A stretch of 64,000 nucleotides of DNA from Hemileia vastatrix (taxonomy: Eukaryota > Basidiomycota > Pucciniomycetes > Pucciniales > Zaghouaniaceae), in the NCBI GenBank assembly GCA_030280995.1, contig JASXTE010000008.1, forward strand, positions 23,495,193-23,559,192. The letters run 5' to 3'. A program made the position numbers and the translations under genes. The notes beneath the pieces are model-generated. The model was not told the origin of the DNA. It did not search any database and worked only from the letters and a program-made list of their open reading frames with translations. Positions 43,756 to 56,532 of this stretch are shown piece after piece (positions within the stretch are counted from its first letter, which is position 1; each line of letters begins with the position of its first letter).

Positions 43756-46700
43756 ATGACTAGCCAGATAACTGAGAGCATGGATAACCTCCAAGTGGAT
43801 GAAATTGATGTTGATTGTGAAGCTGATTCTGTAAGCTCTTCAAGATTAATTTATAAAAAATCAATGGCTGATTCTAAACCTTCTCATTCTACAAGACGTA
43901 GAAATGTCAGGAGGGGGGGAGGCAATAAACCCCCTTCCCCAAACCATTCAGAAAGAAGCCAAACCTCTGGTCAATCAGGAAAATCCTCTAAAAGGTATAA
44001 AAATAAAAAAGATTCCTTTAAACCAGAAGGTCAACAACTTATCCAGACACATCAAGGAGCTGAAGGCAGAAAATATGAAATACAAAGCAAGAGTAAAAAC
44101 CCTTTGGTCCCAGATGCAAGAGCTTCTTTCTCAAAAGCAGATTCATCCTCCTCCCATGTCATCAACTCAGCCTCAGCCCCCTCAACCTCCCACCTCCTTC
44201 CAGAAAAACCAAAGTACTCTGGAAGTAGAACAATGGAAATGGGATTATCTAATGAGCCACTACCAGCAGAATGTGCAACATCCTCCTCATCATCAGCCTG
44301 GCCCATCCAGAACACCCAATTTCCATCCTCCTCATCATCCTTACCAACAAAGCAGGAGAAAGAAGGCCCAAGCCCAAACTCAAACCCAGGGGAAGTTTCC
44401 TCCTCTTCCATGGTAAGTAATTTGGTTGAAAAAAATTTTGGAATTTATTCTAATAAGCCTTCTACTACAGGTAATCTTATTGAGAGTGGTGAGATAACAG
44501 TTAAACCTGTTAAAAGACAGCTTCCTGTAACTAGTAGCCCTATTGATGTTTTAAGTAAACTTACTTTTGATGAACCATTACATTTAACCTCTACCTCTTT
44601 AATTAATCCTAATCTTGCTACTAAGAATTATTCTGTTGCTCCAGAAATTTATGTTTTACTTGAAAAAACTTCTGAAGAAATATTGAGAGACTCTCCTGAT
44701 TTTAATGTTATCAAAGACAAACCTTTTAGAGAATTGTTGAAACATGAGATTGATTGATTAAATAATTTGCATTTACATTTCAAAGTAAGTTCTTCTGTTC
44801 AGGACACAGCTTATTTCAAATTAAAAGACACATTAAATAATGTCCTTGCTCAACATAAGTCTATTAAAATTGATCACAGATCACTTTCAGATAAATATAG
44901 TCATCTACGCAAAGTTCTTGATGATCTAAAAGATGAAAATACTTCTTTAAAGAATTAAAATATGCTTCTGAATAGTGAATTAAGAAAATTGAAAATTGAT
45001 TTCCAAAATTTAAGTAATAAATGCTCTATGGATGAGGACAGAAATGTTCTATCTATTGCTAAGATTAATGATGAACTATCTTATATTCCTGATTTGAGGG
45101 GTAAAGTTTCTGATCTTGAGAAAAAAAATTCTGCATTACAGGCTGTTCAGAATACTCATTATCATGAGTTAAAAAATATTTCTCAACCTGCTGTTAATCA
45201 TGAAAATAAACAGCCTGAACAGGGTGTTTCTTCTCTCCCGTGTAATGTACCAATTTTTCCAGCTGAAAATTATTCTGTAAAATCTGTTACATCAAATATA
45301 AATAGTTTTAATGCTCACAGTGAGCCATCTACCTCTGTAAATAATGAAATATCTGAACACCTTTCAAGACCTCAAGAGTTGATAACCTTGAATAGTTCAA
45401 ACCTTAAAACTGACCATCCTGGTAGTAATAAAAATTGGCCTAAATTGGACCAACATCCTATATTTGATGGTGATTCTTCATCTGATTTGCAACACTTTAT
45501 CCAAAGAATCGATAATTTAAAAAAATATTATAAAATTCCAGATGAGGAAATTGTTTCTAAGTTAATTTCTTTATTTTCAAATGTAGCCTTGATGTGGTAT
45601 GAATCTGTTTTATTAGATAACAACCATTATACATGGAATGATTGAAAATCCTTGATTGAGAATCAGTTTGGTGGTTCAAAATTCTGGTTGGCTCAGAAAA
45701 GACTGTATGAGAATACTAAATATGTATCCTCCTCTGTTGAAAACCCCATTGTTTTTCTTATGAAATTAACAAAAATCTTGAGAGAAATTGATCCAAAGAT
45801 GGATTATGATATTTGGAGAGATAAAATCCTGTATAAATTACCAAATTCTCTTAGAGATTTAATTGTAGCTAGAACTGAGCATGTGAGGGAGAATTCTTCT
45901 TTCATTAATATCTGTAATGAAGTACTGCTCAACCATAGATATGAACCAAAGAATTACCTTGGAAAATCTTATCATGATCAAAATAAACCCTCTACAAAGC
46001 CCCCTGAAAAATCTGGTAAACCCTCTCCCCCAGTTGCACCTAAAAAATATGCAACAAATACTTGTTTTAAATGTAGCAAATCATGGCAAAATGGTCATGT
46101 CTGTGACAAGAAAATTAATTGTGTTGAACAAAATGAAGACACTGATGAGGCTGAAATTGATATCAATAATTCTTCTAGTGACTGTTAAAGTAATATCTCC
46201 TATGACAATGAATCTGTTAAAGATGTTTTAATGTTGAAACAGGATGTCCATTATTTAGAGATTATATCTGAAGAATGTGAATTGGTTTTATCTTCAGTAG
46301 AAAATTCTGAAATAATTAAAGATATTACTAACAATTCTATATCCATATCCCCTTTGAAGGCACCTGTTATCATTAATGGTAAAAATGTTGAGGTAGTTCC
46401 TGACTCTGGTACTGGAGGAAGTTTAGTGTCTGAAAAATCTCTAGCTTCAGTAGATATGGATTATTTGAGTAAATTATTACCTATGACATCTGAAAAGTGG
46501 AGAGGGTATGGGTCTACCTTGTGTCCTATTGGCAAATACAAAGCCTCTGTATTCTTCAAATATAATGGTGGTTTTGTCAGGGCTATTTGTGAATTTGTTG
46601 TCATGAAAAATGATAATTTAAGCAATTGGTTTATTATGGGTAATGATATTTTAACCATGTTTGGTGTGAAATTGAACCCAGCTAATAATTGCTTCACCTT

Positions 46701-49700
46701 GGGATTGAATGGCAAAAGAAAATGCAAAATTTCCTCCCCTAGAAAACCTTCTGAGCATCTGTTAAAGTCTTTTAACTCACTGGTTCAGTGTAAAGGCAGA
46801 CCAACAATGGAAATGGATAATTTATTGAATGAAATAAATACTGCTTCTTTTGGTGATCAGTTAACTAGTGAACAAAAGGATTCTGTAACTGCCTCAATAA
46901 CCTCTTTCCCTATGGCTTTTGCTCATGGTTCTCATGTCTTAGGAATTGTTCAGGATGAAATGAAAATTATCTTATCCTGTAACTTGAGTGATATTCCTCC
47001 TAGTCTTAAGAAAAAACCATATCCTGCTTCTCCAACAAAAAGAAAAGATATTGAAGATAATATTGCAACATGATTAAAAATGAATATCATTGAGAAGGTG
47101 GATGTCACCCCCAAATATTTTGTCATCTCCCCAGTCTTGATTTCTTATGAAAAGGATAAAGCTATATTATGTGGATATTACAGAGCATTAAAAACTTATA
47201 CTGTTGATGATATTTATCCTTTACCCAGAATTAAGTCAATACATGCTACCTTGCAAGGTGCAAAATTTATTAGTTGTCTGGATGGTAATAAAGGGTATCA
47301 TTAAGTTCCAGTTGAGAAAAATTCTCAAAAAAATTTACTTATTGCTACTCATATGTGAATATATAAGTATGTTAGAAAGCCATTTGGCCCTAAAAATTCC
47401 CCTTTAGTTTTCCAAAAGGTCATGGATAGCACTTTCCATCAGGAAATAATTGAGGGATGGCTCATGGTGTATATTGATGATATTATAGTTTTTTCTAAAA
47501 CTTTTGGTGAGCATATGCTTCACTTAAATAGAGTTTTTCAAAAAATGGATGAAATAAATATGACCTTGCCCTTGAAAAAGTGTAAATTTGGCTTTCAATC
47601 TTTGAAAGTCCTTGGCCTTGTTTTTTCAGGCCTACAAATTTGTGTAGACCACAACAAAGTTTCTGAAATTCAAAATGTAAAGGCACCAACTTCTGTAAGA
47701 GAAATCCAAAGTTTTTTGGGTATGTGTGGCTATTATAGACAATATATTAAAAATTATCAGGTCATAGCCTTGCCTCTTACCAATCTAACTAGAAAAGATG
47801 TTGCATTCATCTGGAATAATGACTGTCAAAAAGCTTTTGATGCATTAAAATGTTGTTTAATGACAGCCCCTATCTTGGCTCTTCCAGATTTCAACAAACC
47901 ATTTGTCCTGTATACAGATGCTAGCTTTGTTGGTCTGGGTGCTGCCCTTCACCAGAAACAAATTATTAATGATAAATCCTCAGAGGTTTTAATTTGTTAC
48001 ATTTCAAGAACCTTGAGAAATAGTGAATTGAAATATGGTGCCACTCAATTAGAGTGCTTAGCAGTTTTTTGGGCTCTTGAGAAGCTTCATTACTACCTAG
48101 ATGATTAAAAGTTTGAATTGGTAGCTGAATGTAGTGCTGTGAAGTCCCTCTTAAACCTAAAAACACCAAAAAGACATATGTTTAGGCAGAAACTTGCTGT
48201 TCAATATTACAGAGGTAGAATGACAATTATCCATAGGGCTGGAAATGTTCACTCCAATGTTGATATGCTTTCCAGATTGCCTCTGACAAATAATTACTCC
48301 AATCCTTCCTATGTATTTGAAGATGATACTGTTCATATCTATGGTATATTTATAGTTGATATGGAAGAGGAGTTATTACAATTGATTCTGGATTCATATG
48401 ATAAAGATGCTGAATTGAATAAATTAGTTACTATCTTAAATAATCCTAAGAATGCTTCTATTCAAGCATTAATTAAAACTCTTCCTGCAAAGTATCAAAA
48501 TGCTTTGATTAAAGGAAAGTTTTTTATTGAAGATGGTTATATTTATTATAGAAGAAAGCTTACTGATGTAATTGTAATTCCTCCTTCTATGAAAGAAACT
48601 ATCCTAAAGCTTTTTTATGATTACATATTAGCTGGTCATTTTGATCTTGAAAAAACTATGATTAGAATCAAAAACACTGCTTGGTGGGCTAATATGTCTG
48701 AAGATACATAATTATATGCTTAATCTTGTGATTCCTTCCAGAAAGCTAAAAGGTTGAAAGGTAAAGGAGCAGGGTTATTACAACATATTGAAGCACCTGA
48801 TGCTCCCTGGAAAATAATTAATATGGATTTTTTTACTGGTCTTCCTGTAGCAGGTAAAGAAAGTTATAATTCTTGTTGGTTAATAGTGGATATATTTACT
48901 ATAATGTGCAAATTTATTCCCACACACAAGGATGTTTCCACCAAAGACTTAGCTTTCTTATGGTGGTCTTATATTTTAAATATAGTTGGATTCCATAGAG
49001 CCATTATATCTGACAGAGATCTCAAATTTACATCTGAATTCTGGATGTCTTTAATGGATATATGTGGTTGTGAATTAAAATTATCTACTGCTCACCATCC
49101 CCAGAATTATGGTCTAGCTGAGAGAATGATTCAAACTCTAGAGGATATGATTAGAAGGTATTGTGCCTTTGGCTTGGAATATAAAGATAATGACAGATTT
49201 ACTCACGACTGGGTTACTTTGCTCCCAGGTCTTGAATTTGCTTATAATAGCACTGTTCACTCTGTTACTCAAAAGAAGCCTTTGAGCTTTGGCTAGGTTA
49301 TTTCCCTAATACTCCTGCTCAAATACTCAATAGTAAATTTCCTAAATTGGAATTACACACTGGTGTCAAATATTTTTTTCAAATGCAACAACTGTGCAGA
49401 AAACATGCTCAGAATTGTATTGATAAAGAATTTGAGTATGAAAAGAAAAGATGGGATAAATCCCATAAGGAACACACACTTAATGAAGGTGATGAAGTTT
49501 TGATATCTACTGTCCATTTCAATTTACAGGGTAAGAACAAATTGAAAGATCCTTTTGTAGGGCCTTTTGTTGTTAAAAGAATGATTGGAGATAATGCAGT
49601 TGAAGTTGTGTTATACTCTCCATATGATAGAAAACATCCTGTTTTCCCCATTTCCCTGCTGAAACCTTAGACTTCCAACAGTGATTTATTTCCTAAAAGA

Positions 49701-49910
49701 AGAGGAAGACCTAAGAAAAACCCTCATGAAATCACTGAAACTGTGGAAATTGATAAAATTCTGAATGATAGAATTGTCACTTCTGAAAAAGCTGTTGAGT
49801 ATTTGCTAAGATATAAAAATAAGTCATCTGAATATGATGCATGGATACCTGGTAAAGAAATTTAAACCTTCCTACTCTGTTAAAAAAGTATAAAAAGAAA
49901 AAATAATAGC
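43756..49910 (+). pseudogene. Gag-pol pseudogene of chromovirus B
   Basis: Same domain order as A. It has start MTSQITESMDNLQVDE, coiled coil, capsid (TWND, ENQFGGSKFWLAQ) and a CFKCSKSWQNGHVC knuckle. The protease site is altered to VVPDSGTGGS. RT with YIDD lies near 47472, with RNase H TDASFVGLGAALH, integrase (one core motif now HHPQNYGLAERM) and a chromodomain-like end. Stops relative to A occur at about 44755, 44956, 45643, 46186, 47071, 47302, 47356, 48106, 48709 and 48721. A one-base deletion near 49282 shifts the frame, and a TAG occurs near 49668. The changes mix transitions and transversions, so ordinary decay fits better than C-to-T hypermutation. Confidence 0.95.
43895..44416 (+). 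CDS. Overlapping-frame accessory ORF of element B, intact exon 2
   Basis: One uninterrupted frame of 173 codons in a different frame from gag-pol. It starts DVEMSGG (first ATG at 43904), continues GIKIKKIPLNQKVNNLSRHIKELK with heptad spacing through TLWSQMQEL, then EVEQWKWDYLMSHYQQ, QPGPSRTP, RRKKAQAQ and KFPPLPW. Relative to A, changes in this frame are largely synonymous or conservative. The preceding intron donor is GTAAGC (43831) and the acceptor position reads AA instead of AG. So this copy kept the frame but lost the splice site, the reverse of A. Function unknown. Confidence 0.6.
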   Translation, partial: DVEMSGGGEAINPLPQTIQKEAKPLVNQENPLKGIKIKKIPLNQKVNNLSRHIKELKAENMKYKARVKTLWSQMQELLSQKQIHPPPMSSTQPQPPQPPTSFQKNQSTLEVEQWKWDYLMSHYQQNVQHPPHHQPGPSRTPNFHPPHHPYQQSRRKKAQAQTQTQGKFPPLPW

Positions 49911-49931
49911 TTTTTTTTATTGTTTTTTTTA

Positions 49932-49942
49932 GAGTGAGGGAG
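49932..49942 (+). other. Polypurine tract of element B
   Basis: GAGTGAGGGAG, identical to that of A, abutting the 3' LTR. Confidence 0.85.
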
Positions 49943-51149
49943 TGTCAGCCAGACTGTTCCAGGAGCCCAGTAAATAAACATACAAAGTCATTGAAATTAA
50001 AAGAGGACATAATATTTACAGCTTATGTATTCACATTTAATTTATATCACATAATATATTATATAAATATTTTATTTTACAAGTAAAATAAATTTTATAT
50101 TAATTTTATTATCATATAAATTAAATATACATCAATTGAATTATCATATTCCATATAAAGAAAACATTTTTTATGTATTTAATAATTAATTAATTAATTA
50201 CAATTTTATAATATAATTACATCTTTTTATCTTATATTGTAATTACATTAATTATTTAATTTGAATATGTAATTAAACCTTTTCATTTAAACTATTATCC
50301 ATAATTAGTGGCGCTTTTTTTTGACCCTTAATTCTGTCAATGATATATTAAATAATTTAAAAAAAAACTTATTTAATAAAATAGTATTAAAAATTCTCAA
50401 TATAAATTAATTAATTGTTTCATTTAAACTAGTTATTTAATTACATAGTTAAAACAATTAATTAATGTTGGTTTACACTGAATTAAATTGATTACATACC
50501 TTTTTGCGTCAAAACATTTTATTTGTTTCACTTAAAAATCTGAAAACATATGGTAATACTTGTTTTGAATTAATTTTTCCCATAGTTCTTATGTCACAGG
50601 GTTGTTTAGTTACTCATTATTTTTAATTAACTGATTTGGGGATTTATGGTGGGAAAATTATTTTCTTAATTGGGATTTTTATTTTTGTATATTTTTCTCT
50701 CAATTACTATGTTACAAGTATTTTCTTTAATCTTCTTGTTTTATCTCATTACTATTTTGTATATAGTCATTTGTAGCTCTTTAGAGGTCCCATTGCCTAT
50801 AAAAAGGCCCTTGATAGACCCCTTTTTCCGCATCACTTACTTACTCATCTTATTTTAAATATTTTATTATATTTTATTGTTTATAGTGGCGCGTCAGTTC
50901 CCTTAAATACTAAATACAATTAGAAGGTTTCCTTAAGAATATTTGATTAGTTGTAGTTGATAATTGAGCAGAGAAAAAAAAAGATAAAATACTTACTATT
51001 AAACCTGTTCACTTCTTGTCCTCCCTTCTTGTCTATTAGTCCACTATTTCATTGTCCAAGTTCTCTTTTTTCCCTCTATCCTTTTCTTCTCCTTAGTCTT
51101 TTCCTTTCCCTTCTTCCTTTTCCCCATCTTCTAGACGAACCGGCTGACA
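49943..51149 (+). repeat. Element B 3' LTR
   Basis: 1207 bp, TGTCAGCCAGACTGTTCC to CGGCTGACA, uninterrupted, and followed by AATTG. It shows the empty site for element A (TATCCTTTTCTTCTCC) and an intact TATAAAAA at 50798. Confidence 0.95.
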
Positions 51150-51489
51150 AATTGCACGGACTTAGATCTAAAACTTTGACGTGGGTTTTATAATTTTTAA
51201 TTCAATTAATTTTATAAAAATTGGAATAAAAATTAATTAAATTTAAATGCTTGCATACATAAAAATAAACAACTTAAAGATAGAAAATAAATTTTAATAT
51301 AGTTATCAATTTTAGTTACACGGTATAATACTTAAAGATTTTGAAATATTAATTTTAAAATATTTAAATATTTAAATAACTAATCTATTGAGTAATACAT
51401 TTAATCAGACCAGTTTTACTATTTTTAATAAGTTACTGGCTGACATGTATGATAAGTTTTAGCTTTGCAAAAACAAATAAGAGAAAATG
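51150..51489. other. AT-rich flank, no gene seen
   Basis: Sequence between element B and the pseudogene to the right. No open frame of note. Confidence 0.5.
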
Positions 51490-52591
51490 CTTAGAGAGCC
51501 CCTGCTTCAACTAACTCATCTGAAGTAAATGATTGAAAAATGTCCAATTTATTAAGTGTAGATTTTCCAAAACTTGCTGCAGATCTTCATCATATATATC
51601 AACCTTAGAGTAGCAAAGAAAATATATTGTTGTTGTATCATATTCACATGGATCACAATCAGAGGATGTAAGCTGAGGCCTATGGTTAGAAGGGGGAAAT
51701 TCAGGTAGGGGGAGAGGCATTCAGGGAATTACCAAAAATAGTAGAAAGAACTCACATTATATTAGCATCAGGATTTTATTTGGAGGCCTGATACCATGTA
51801 ACTTCAGAAGATCTTTTGGGTTATTCAAACTGGAGCATAGGACTCTTTGGTGGGATTTAATGTTTAACCTCAGATGGATTTTAACACTTTAAAAAGTTAG
51901 AAATGTCAAAAAAATATACAAGTAAAAAAATCAAAAACCTACAATTGCTCATTCCCACAGATTTTCAAAGTTTGGTGTGATAATAAAGTACTCATGAGGC
52001 CTTGCAAGCTTGACACAGCAATAACTGTCTGGGTAATTTGTGATTAACTCATGAGGTGGGTGTAACTCCTGCATTAATCAGACCAGATCAACATGTTTGG
52101 CAGTTAACTGAGCTCCTTGTCCCATCTCTGGAGTATCAGATCAATCATCATCATCATCATTGTTAAAAGAGCTTGATTGTAGGCTTTTTAAAATAGCTTA
52201 TTTCTGTAGCAAAAATGAATAATAATTAAATTAGTAAAACCTATAAAATATTCAAGAAAATTGACTATACCAACCTGAGCTTTCTGCTTTGGATTTGCCT
52301 GCTCAACACGGAATATTATCTCTCAATCATTGGGGGAAGCTTCTGCACAATCAAAGAACTTTTCAAACATTTCCTTATGCTCCAAAGGTGTATTTTTCTT
52401 TACAGAAAAAAACAACCATGAGAAATTGACACATGCCAAGAACATTCACCAATTCCAACATTATTCTTCATAATTTTTTCCCACAGTCAATCTTCACCCT
52501 TGATAATAATATTAATAGACTTATTTTTGAACTCATCCAAGTTGGTTTTGGATATATTCCAATTAAATTTGAGCTTTTCTGGAAGGGTAAT
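51490..52591 (-). pseudogene. Intron-containing pseudogene of unknown function
   Basis: Minus strand, not recognised. The first segment (52591 leftward) reads LPEKLKFNWNISKTNLDEFK, then LWEKIMKNNVGIGECSWHVS, then after a one-base shift TPLEHKEMFEKFFDCAEASP and EIIFRVEQANPKQKAQ. An intron of 71 nt (52274-52204, GT...CTACAG) follows. The second segment has an Asp run (codon repeat at 52144-52161), SDTPEMGQGAQLTAKHVDLV, LMQELHPPHELITNYPDSYC and LARPHEYFIITPNFENLW. A second intron (51755-51680, GTGAGT...CCATAG) leads to a third segment, SSDCDPCEYDTTTIYFLCYS and VDIYDEDLQQVLENLHLINW. Internal stops show it is dead. Truncated at 52591 by LTR D2; the 5' part may lie beyond element D. It could be a host gene remnant or a captured or transposon-encoded gene. 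Confidence 0.6.
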
Positions 52592-54091
52592 TGTCAGCCT
52601 GTATATCCCCAGGACTGAGTAAAAAGTGCTTATAAGCTAATTTAAACACATGAACTATACATGGGAACAATAAATGAGAGTACACAAACAGTATACATAA
52701 GTAAAATTATGATAATACACAAAAAATGCCATTATAACACCTTATATACACGCATATATCCACCTTTTATAGGTCTTATGTACTTAATATTAAGTTGGAA
52801 TATGTTAGGGTAATCTTAAGAACCTTAATTATAAGGCTACATAATTTTTAAGTACACTTAAAGCTGTTATATTCATTGTTTTACGCAAAAAACAAGAAAT
52901 GCGCTTTATTTCACTTAAAAGTTGACTATATGCGCTATAAAATTGAGAATATCCAAAATGCGCTTTGACAGATCAATTGAGCTCATTTAGAACTATTTAT
53001 TTGGCTATTTAAAAGTATAAAAATAACACTTCTCAAATTTGGTGTTTTTTATGCCAGAAATGGCTTCTGTGTACTGGCCACATACTGCCTGCTTTTTTCC
53101 CATGTGAATAGCTTCATTTTTAGCAAATTTAGCTTTTTCACACTATAATTACCCCACATTCTACGCCCACTGTGGGGAAACACACTAAAATAGGCAACAG
53201 GCGCTTATTTAGTGTCCTAGCTTAATTAATAGTGCATTGACCTTGTTTATATGCACTAATTTCATTAATAACCTCATTCTTGGCATCTTATTTCATCACC
53301 ACGTTTAAATTTGCCTAATTTTAGTCAAGGATTTACCCGTGCAAGCGCCTGCCAAGGACTGCATGTAGTTACCCCACATCTCACGCTCTGTTTTAAGTTT
53401 TTTGGTGGTTTCTCAGTCAATTTTGGGAATTTTTCGATGGGAATTTCACGTAGTATAATTTCAGGATTAGCCCCTCCATTTCTACAGTAGATCCTCCTTA
53501 TTATTAAGCTATTATTAACCTTAAAAAGTCTCCTTTAGTCTTTCATATTATTGTTTTATACGCATATATTCTCTTTTTGTCTTTTTCTTTAATTTTGATG
53601 GATTTCCCTTATTATTACAGGATTTTGGCGGTTGTTACTTGTCTAATTATGTCATGGATCACTAGGGATGTTGATGAGCAGGTCTATTAGTGGATTTGAG
53701 GTGTCTTTTACTGTGTATTGGATGGTATATCAAGGGATTTATTGGGGAACTCAGTGTGTATAAAAGGAGGAGGTTTTTGGGTCTTGTTTCTACATTCTTT
53801 ATCATTACAATTTACACCATATAACCAAATCAATTACAATACACTTCAACTAGTACTTTTATAAGACTTTTGGATAGTATCTGAATTATAAAATCTATTT
53901 CTCTACCAACTACAAAGATTGTAAGCCATATATAAAACTAGTGAGAATTATATTACTGAGACCTTTAAATTTGATTATATTTTACTACTCATTGGATTTA
54001 TACTACAGTATTCATATGGGACCATTTAAATCTTCTAGACAACTGACCATTCAAGCTAGTTCACATCCTTGTACTTGACCTTAGCCTGACA
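52592..54091 (+). repeat. 5' LTR D2 of element D
   Basis: It starts TGTCAGCCTGTATATCC and ends TTAGCCTGACA (1500 bp), matching D1 throughout. It is followed by a primer-site sequence and a gag region, so it is the 5' LTR of an element and not a solo LTR. A TATAAAAGGAGGAGG block near 53758 is a promoter candidate. A CCCCACA...TGTGGGG dyad lies near 53152-53177. Confidence 0.9.
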
Positions 54092-54093
54092 AT

Positions 54094-54106
54094 TGGGGGC
54101 CTTTCC
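54094..54106 (+). other. Primer-binding-site candidate of element D
   Basis: TGGGGGCCTTTCC, identical to that of element A although the LTRs are unrelated over most of their length. Confidence 0.7.
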
Positions 54107-54679
54107 TCAAGAATTCTGTTATAATCCAGTAAGTGAAATTTTCAAAAGAAGGTGCACGTAAATAATATCCCTATAGAAATATTTGGATAATTAAAACAGG
54201 TTGGGGTCACTTATATAGTGATTTCAGAAAATGAAGCCCTGTTATATAATAAAGTTGTGATATTGAATCAACAATTTTACCACTAATTTAACATAAAATT
54301 GTTATTAGTGGGAGTCTGTCAATAGACCAATTAAATTTGTGATCTTTTCAGATAATAAACCAATTAAACTGATTAATTGTTTTCTTTTAACAGGACTCTT
54401 AATCTTTTCTTTTTATTGGTTTGTAACATTCATTAAATATTTAGAAAGAATCTTACTGACAGTTGTTTTCTTTTAAATATAAAAACACGGCTACATATTG
54501 TAGACCAGTTAAATCAAGTGACTACATAAAAAGCATATTTGACTTTTGGCACTTAAAGATTCACTTCATACCAATAAGTAAGCAATAAAATTGTCTTCAG
54601 TGGTATTGATAAATACTGATAAAACTCCCTTTGAAGTTGTCATATCTAAACTTTCTATTTTTTAAAATTCCACGTGAAA
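54107..54679 (+). other. Element D leader, non-coding
   Basis: AT-rich, no supportable gene. It leads to the ATG at 54680. Confidence 0.55.
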
Positions 54680-55689
54680 ATGTGTGACAACAATGATATT
54701 GTAAGTAATAAGGCAAAACCTTATAACTTAATACCTAGAGCTGAAAGACCTGTTACAGGACATTCAAATGGAGGGCCAGGACTCTCCTATAATCAACAAC
54801 ACTCCACCAATGTCTCTGGAGGAAAGGGAAAAGCTTTTAAACCAGGTTTCAATAAAGAAGTCAAAAAATACATTACAAGAACAAGTTCACTCCCTATCCA
54901 CCCTACTGAACACCTTGACAATAAGAGTCAACAACATAGTGGACCAGATCAGCTCAAGGTTTCATAGAAGTCAACTAAGCTCTAGTGGACATAAAGACTC
55001 AAGCACCAACAGTGGCACCCAACAATTCCATAGCAACACCTCCAGCCCAAGAGGAGGACCAAAAAATTACAGTAAGAAAATGGAAATGGGATTGGTACGC
55101 CCAAAATTACAACAATCCTCCTCAACAAGGATCCAGCAGTCACCCTTACAGGGGAAATGGGGTAGAACCTTGGTGAGTCATCCAACTTCTTATGATCAAT
55201 TGCATCAACCTAACAATGAATTACTTATAGGTAATGAGATTGATAAGGAAATATTGGATATGATTGATAATGATTTAAAAGATTATTCATTTGAAAAAAA
55301 TATGTTAAACTTGTCTTTGCACAAAGACAATGTAGATAGTTTTATTGATCACCAGGATAATGCTATTAATATAAAATTGGAATCAAATGATGAGTCTTCT
55401 GAGTTGGACACAGAAAAAATAGAATATTTTTTAAAAGAAAATCCAATGGAATCAAAGATAATAAGTAAATTATTATTGAGAATTGAAAAATTGGAAGAGT
55501 TCTCAAAAGAGTCCAACAATAATACAGAAAAGGTATTATTACAGCTAACACAATCATTGAGTGCAACAGCCAATAGATTAAAAATTATTGAAAATTCAAA
55601 TAATGAATTAGTCAATGAGAATAAGGGCTTAAAATCTTAGATTAGAAATTTAGAAAATAAATTAGAACACTCTCAGAATATTATGGCTA
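54680..55689 (+). pseudogene. Gag N-terminal region of element D, truncated
   Basis: Exon 1 (54680-54700) encodes MCDNNDI. GTAAGT then starts a 58-nt intron (54701-54758, acceptor TTACAG). Exon 2 begins DIQMEGQDSP and gives a coiled coil (LQEQVHSLSTLLNTLTIRVN), equivalent to the overlapping frame of A and B. A one-base shift near 54960-54990 separates this from KWKWDWYAQNYNN...HPYRGN...EPW, ending at TGA 55174. The gag-pol frame, with KMEMGL as in A, runs on to 55640 (coiled coil, Asn/Glu-rich) and stops at TAG. Similarity ends at 55689 where element I is inserted. Confidence 0.75.
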
Positions 55690-56532
55690 TGTCACGCGCC
55701 ACGTGACACTCGAGGCAAAAGCAGCTCATTAAATCAATAATATCGAGTTCTAAATCTATACTCGAAGCACAGAAAGCAATTCTCCATAGCAACTGTGATT
55801 CCCCTTTGTGTACTTACTATTCAACTGCGCTAGCCTAAACTCTAAATCTAAATTAGTCAATCTCTCAATAGGGTGCCTTAGTCTCATTTTCAATAAGCGA
55901 CGCACAGCGCTAGGATCAACGTAATAGTACATTAGTAGTTTTCATTAAAAGTTTGTTAATTAATTAAAAGGGGTAAATTGAGCATGGACGGATATTAGCG
56001 AAGAGGGTCTAAGTGTATGTTAGTAATGGTCAATGGTATGAGAATGGTGCGATGAGAGGGAGGTCAATGCAAGGAGGAATAAAGGATATAAAAGGGTTGG
56101 GTATTTGGTTCAATATTCCTTAGAATTAAATTATAAAACGTATTTACATTTAATAATGGTAAAATCTTTAAGTTAAATCATTGTTATTGTATCTTTCTTT
56201 TATTTTTCTCAATATTCATTTCTAAATCCTAAATCTTTGATTATTGAGTTTACAAACCTTCGTGAGATCTTAAGAATTCCTATTACCTTTGAAACTATCT
56301 TATAATTCTTCTCGAACATACCTCGAACCTGTAGCTCTTACTTCGAGTGACCTTCGAATCACTTCCTCGAATCATTCCTCTGTGCTTCGAAGAAGTTTCT
56401 AAATCCCTCATCTCACTTGCAGGAACATCCTCGACCTTGTGCGTAGGGTATCCGGTGAAAGTATAACTTAATTCTCCGTAGTTCTCATTCTTTGCACTAC
56501 TACGTCCTTTTAGGTGTTTTTAAAGTTTTAAA
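55690..56532 (+). mobile_element. Element I: LTR and leader of another Ty3-like element
   Basis: It starts abruptly inside D with TGTCACGCGCCACGTGACA, a near-perfect dyad typical of an LTR start. Base composition is less AT-rich than the surroundings, with many TCGA-containing motifs (CTCGAA, TTCGAG, TTCGAA) at 56270-56420. I cannot place the LTR end or primer site, so the boundary between LTR and leader is uncertain. Confidence 0.6.

Larger units (their letters stand above)
32669..51149 (+). mobile_element. Ty3 chromovirus B, 5' LTR interrupted by element A, TSD AATTG
   Basis: AATTG flanks both ends (32664-32668 and 51150-51154). The 5' LTR is in two parts (32669-33811 and 42986-43049, total 1207 bp) and the 3' LTR (49943-51149) is also 1207 bp. 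The LTRs differ at roughly 7 of the first 100 positions, so B is clearly older than A. The internal region carries a gag-pol of the same family as A, with many stops. Confidence 0.95.

Noticed and set aside
43756..49910. C-to-T hypermutation (RIP-like) as the cause of decay in element B
   Set aside because: Of the stops compared with A, many are transversions (GAA to TAA, GGA to TGA, AGA to TGA), which fits ordinary mutation.
51550..51570. 17-base match between the big-element TIR and the pseudogene exon (TGGAAAATCTACACTTA)
   Set aside because: It lies within a protein-coding phrase (VLENLHL) with no second end or target duplication nearby; probably coincidence.
55690..55710. GTCACGCGCCACGTGAC as a stand-alone regulatory E-box
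   Set aside because: It coincides with an abrupt break in element D and is better explained as the inverted start of an inserted LTR.
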